In this document: piece by piece, positions 61,697 through 64,000 of the stretch
How positions within the stretch are numbered: position 1 is the stretch's first letter
Layout of the letters: each line of letters begins with the position of its first letter
Source of the DNA: Thermanaerovibrio velox DSM 12556
Lineage (GTDB): Bacteria; Synergistota; Synergistia; Synergistales; Synergistaceae
Direction of reading: 5' to 3'
Assembly: GCF_000237825.1 (NCBI RefSeq)
Contig: NZ_CM001377.1
Location: forward strand, 1,550,001 to 1,614,000
Length of the DNA: 64,000 nt
Notes under the pieces: generated by a model
What the model was told of the DNA's origin: nothing
Seen by the model: the letters and a program-made list of their open reading frames with translations, nothing else
The model's database searches: none
Made by a program: the position numbers and the translations under genes

Positions 61697-63451
61697 CTAT
61701 TCCCCCTTATTTTTATTGTAAAAAGCTTGCATTTGGTGGTAATATCCAACAGCGAAATGCGCTTGCTGATCTAAGCTCATGGTCGACGGCATTGTCGCAA
61801 TACCATCCATAATTTCTCCTATTTCCTTCTCCAGATTTACCTTTCTGCCAGGGTTAGTCAATTTTGCCATATGGTAATTTTTTAATTTAAGAAGCTGAGG
61901 GAAAACCACCACGGGCATAGATGAAGCAGCTCCGTAATAACGATCCCGAATGGTAGCGTTTATTCCAGGGTTAGCCTCCTCCTGAATCTTTTCAAGAACC
62001 GCGAAAAGCCGTCCGAGCCGATAGGCCACATTTGGATTGGATCGATCTAGGGACACCTTCAAAACCTCCTTCTCCCTCGAATTGGCCTGCTGACGATTGA
62101 TGCATGCTTTTAAGATCCCCGCCCGCTCCCTGGTCACCTTCCTTTCAGCCCTAATCCGCCTTATACACTGCTGCAACAGCGACCTGGGGTAAGGCGTTCC
62201 ATCCAAGATGCTCGCTAAAACTGCCCCAGGTAAATTCGGAGGGACATTATCCATCGTGTAATCCAACGCAGTTGCCTTAAGAAGACGGCTCAACGGCAGA
62301 TGCTCTTTTTCGTTCGGACCATGGATAATCTGAACATCCTCAAAATGTTTGATAATCTTATCGGCGAAATCCCTCGCCTTCCCAGATCTCCATAAACGGA
62401 CGGAAATCCGCCCCGCGTTGGGGGAAAGCCCCAAGACGTAAAAACGGTCCTGTTCCGTGGCCGGGATCCTACCCGAAAACACCGATTCGTAAAGCGCCTT
62501 CACCGCAGCAACCGATCGGTCAGGATCATCCTTTGGGTCCTCCCCAACTAACCAACTGAAGCTTTGCTCAAGGTTGCAATAGGCCGGATCCTCCTTCTGT
62601 GCCCAAAACACAATGGTAGTTTCCCCAAGGTTCGTTTTGTTTTTAGATGCGGGATCAAGCAAGAGGTTCAGCGCCCTAGTATAGGCTAATGCAGCCCTTA
62701 CGCTCACCGGAGCATTAAACCCCTGCTGCTTGAGAAAAGACGCAAATGCAGGCGTAGGACCACCATTCCTACCGTTTTCAACCTTGTTGTTGACAGAAAC
62801 CAGACTCGCACCAGTTGAGTTAGCCCCCTTTACCCCTAGAATAGGGGGATGTAACTGCTTAATAGGAGCCTTCTCACCGGTGACAAGGCAGATACCCTCT
62901 GGGAGCCCCTTTTCATCAACAACCTGGGCCTTTCTAATCTCTGGCAGATCCGTAATAACCCCCAAACCCTCTATTTTGAAGGTCATCAGAGATTCAGGCT
63001 TTTTAAGATCATCCCAAACCGAACTCTTAGAAAGCTCATCCAGCAAATTCTTGCTAAATACATTGAGCACATTTTTTGCTGGCTCACCAATCTTTTCTTT
63101 TTCAAAAAAGCTTTTCATTCTCTCAATAAATGCTTGATGTTGCTTTTTTACCCTTTCAGGCTTGCTGTTCTCTTTGGTTGGAACACCCAGAAAATACTCA
63201 GCATTCTCCCAAAAGAGGTTTGCCTTAATCGCACTCCCCTTGGACTCACCCAGAGAAGGTACCAGGAATTTCTTGGCAACCAACTTCTTCCCCGACAACT
63301 CCCTAGTATCTTCAACACGGATAAAGTTGCCCTCGGTGTCCACCACAATCAAAAAATGGATCCCCTTCCACTCCCAACCCTCAGGTGGAACTTTCCTTTC
63401 CGGATCAGCAAGGCTGCGCTCATAGTATTCACAAAGCGCCTGCAGGATCAT
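61697..63451 (-). CDS. cas8c: Cas8c (Csd1), large subunit of type I-C Cascade
   Basis: A 584-residue protein with Csd1 features: MILQALCEYYERSLADPERKVPPEGWE, FIRVEDTRELSGKKL, AYCNLEQSFSWLVGED, FYVLGLSPNAGRISVRLW, GTPYPRSLLQQCIRRIRAER and the C-terminal RDRYYGAASSMPVVVFPQLL and AHFAVGYYHQMQAFYN. The C-terminal part also encodes the internal Cas11-like small subunit in this family. Marked A+T bias (23 G/C in the 60 bases from 63121). ATG 63451 overlaps the cas5 stop. Confidence 0.95.
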   Translation of the reverse strand: MILQALCEYYERSLADPERKVPPEGWEWKGIHFLIVVDTEGNFIRVEDTRELSGKKLVAKKFLVPSLGESKGSAIKANLFWENAEYFLGVPTKENSKPERVKKQHQAFIERMKSFFEKEKIGEPAKNVLNVFSKNLLDELSKSSVWDDLKKPESLMTFKIEGLGVITDLPEIRKAQVVDEKGLPEGICLVTGEKAPIKQLHPPILGVKGANSTGASLVSVNNKVENGRNGGPTPAFASFLKQQGFNAPVSVRAALAYTRALNLLLDPASKNKTNLGETTIVFWAQKEDPAYCNLEQSFSWLVGEDPKDDPDRSVAAVKALYESVFSGRIPATEQDRFYVLGLSPNAGRISVRLWRSGKARDFADKIIKHFEDVQIIHGPNEKEHLPLSRLLKATALDYTMDNVPPNLPGAVLASILDGTPYPRSLLQQCIRRIRAERKVTRERAGILKACINRQQANSREKEVLKVSLDRSNPNVAYRLGRLFAVLEKIQEEANPGINATIRDRYYGAASSMPVVVFPQLLKLKNYHMAKLTNPGRKVNLEKEIGEIMDGIATMPSTMSLDQQAHFAVGYYHQMQAFYNKNKGE

Positions 63452-64000
63452 CTTCTCACCTCATCACTATCCCAATCAGGAACGTTAACCACTCCCCTGT
63501 CAAGCCTAGCCCTGAAAAACGCCGGAGTCGGGTTCGCCGGGTCGGAAAAATCTATGTCGTAAAGCATGAACCCAAGATCCCGGGTTTCATCGATAGGCTT
63601 TGGTCCACTGTCATGGTCCTCAACAAGCCTAAAGTGTGCACTAAATTCGCGGCAACCCAGGTAAGGCCGGTTGAAACACTGCCCCTTAAGCGCCCTCCTC
63701 CTGAACATGGCGTTGTACTTCCCGGGATTTTCATCCCCACCCAGCTCCACGGATTCCACCGCATCAATCAACGCTTCTGGCGTCTTCAAAAAACCAGTCT
63801 TCCTTTGCGACGGCGGAATGAACTCCAACTCTGCGTGAAGCCTATAGCGAACGTCCTTCAGAAAAACCCCCGCCCGCTGCTGCCTTTTGTCCTCAACAAA
63901 AAAACCGTTACTCCGCTCCGTCATGACACAACTCACTTCGTTCCGACGAACCGACACCCAGCGAATAGGGTTGAGAACCTCTATCTTTCTCACCCTCCAT
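63448..64000 (-). CDS. cas5: Cas5c (Cas5d), 5' part off window
   Basis: The C-terminal about 184 residues of the type I-C Cas5, the pre-crRNA-processing endonuclease of this subtype. KIEVLNPIRWVSVRRNEVS is the family signature, followed by QRAGVFLKDVRYRLHAELEF, KYNAMFRRRALKGQCFNRPYLGCREFSAHF and FMLYDIDFSDPANPTPAFFRARL. The frame is open to the right edge, so the N-terminus and probably cas3 are beyond it. A GTG at 63993 could be read as a start but the protein would lack its N-terminal third. Confidence 0.93.
   Translation of the reverse strand, partial: WRVRKIEVLNPIRWVSVRRNEVSCVMTERSNGFFVEDKRQQRAGVFLKDVRYRLHAELEFIPPSQRKTGFLKTPEALIDAVESVELGGDENPGKYNAMFRRRALKGQCFNRPYLGCREFSAHFRLVEDHDSGPKPIDETRDLGFMLYDIDFSDPANPTPAFFRARLDRGVVNVPDWDSDEVRR

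Noticed and set aside
1-64000. Insertion sequences, prophage or att sites
   Set aside because: No transposase, integrase or terminal inverted repeats were recognised anywhere in the window.
1-64000. Overlapping long open frames antisense to arn, gyrA, cas and nag genes
   Set aside because: High G+C opens antisense frames; they have low-complexity Gly/Pro/His/Arg composition and no ribosome sites.

Overview
This 64 kb window looks like chromosome of an anaerobic, amino-acid-fermenting, LPS-bearing bacterium of the phylum Synergistota, possibly near Thermanaerovibrio (inference). The signs are high G+C with frequent ATA isoleucine codons and TTG/GTG starts, a methylmalonyl-CoA mutase, a sodium-pump decarboxylase beta subunit, [4Fe-4S] serine dehydratase, carbamate kinase, an FprA-type O2-detoxifying flavoprotein and lipid A modification genes. 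No rRNA or tRNA gene was recognised.

Layout. 1-6.0 kb: methylmalonyl-CoA mutase (cut by the window edge), a MarR regulator with a palindromic operator, a deletion relic of kynureninase, a YvyF-like small protein, FprA and a chemoreceptor. 6.1-14.3 kb: a complete L-Ara4N lipid A modification operon (arnT-arnB-arnC-split arnA-arnD-ugd). 14.3-15.1 kb: TPP riboswitch and thiT. 15.2-19 kb: gyrA-psd-pssA in overlapping minus-strand order. 19-31.6 kb: nitroreductase, Lrp regulator, carbamate kinase, an SfsA-DUF123 fusion, serine dehydratase, response regulator and CHASE4 sensor, a GrpE-like/LysM group with queT, gpsA, a butyrate-kinase-like protein and a class IV aminotransferase. 31.8-35.1 kb: a GGDEF(degenerate)-EAL protein convergent with a MATE pump. 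35.2-41.3 kb: a selenium-type locus, namely a double-cubane-like 2-hydroxyacyl-CoA dehydratase homologue, its ATPase activator, DUF3343, YedF, a class V aminotransferase, YedE and TusA, behind a long structured leader. 41.4-43.5 kb: a soluble chemoreceptor fused to a solute-binding domain and a small secreted protein. 43.7-47.4 kb: bioY-bioB-bioD-bioA with a candidate operator. 47.4-51.6 kb: GH18 protein, decarboxylase beta subunit, secreted protein. 51.7-57.3 kb: GlcNAc regulon (nagR, nagE, nagA, nagB, DUF7916-like protein, EIIA). 57.3-64 kb: type I-C CRISPR array (20 repeats) and cas2, cas1, cas4, cas7, cas8c and a partial cas5.

Two window-wide points. First, seven otherwise intact genes are broken by a single apparent +1 base in a short G/C run, which looks like consensus error more than real gene loss. 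Second, the cas7/cas8c region is clearly richer in A+T than the rest, consistent with horizontal acquisition.

The most interesting observations are CRISPR spacers that tile and re-sample two coding regions, the cytoplasmic receptor with a C-terminal binding-protein domain, the structured leader before the selenium/double-cubane operon, and the non-fused ArnA halves in a complete Arn pathway.
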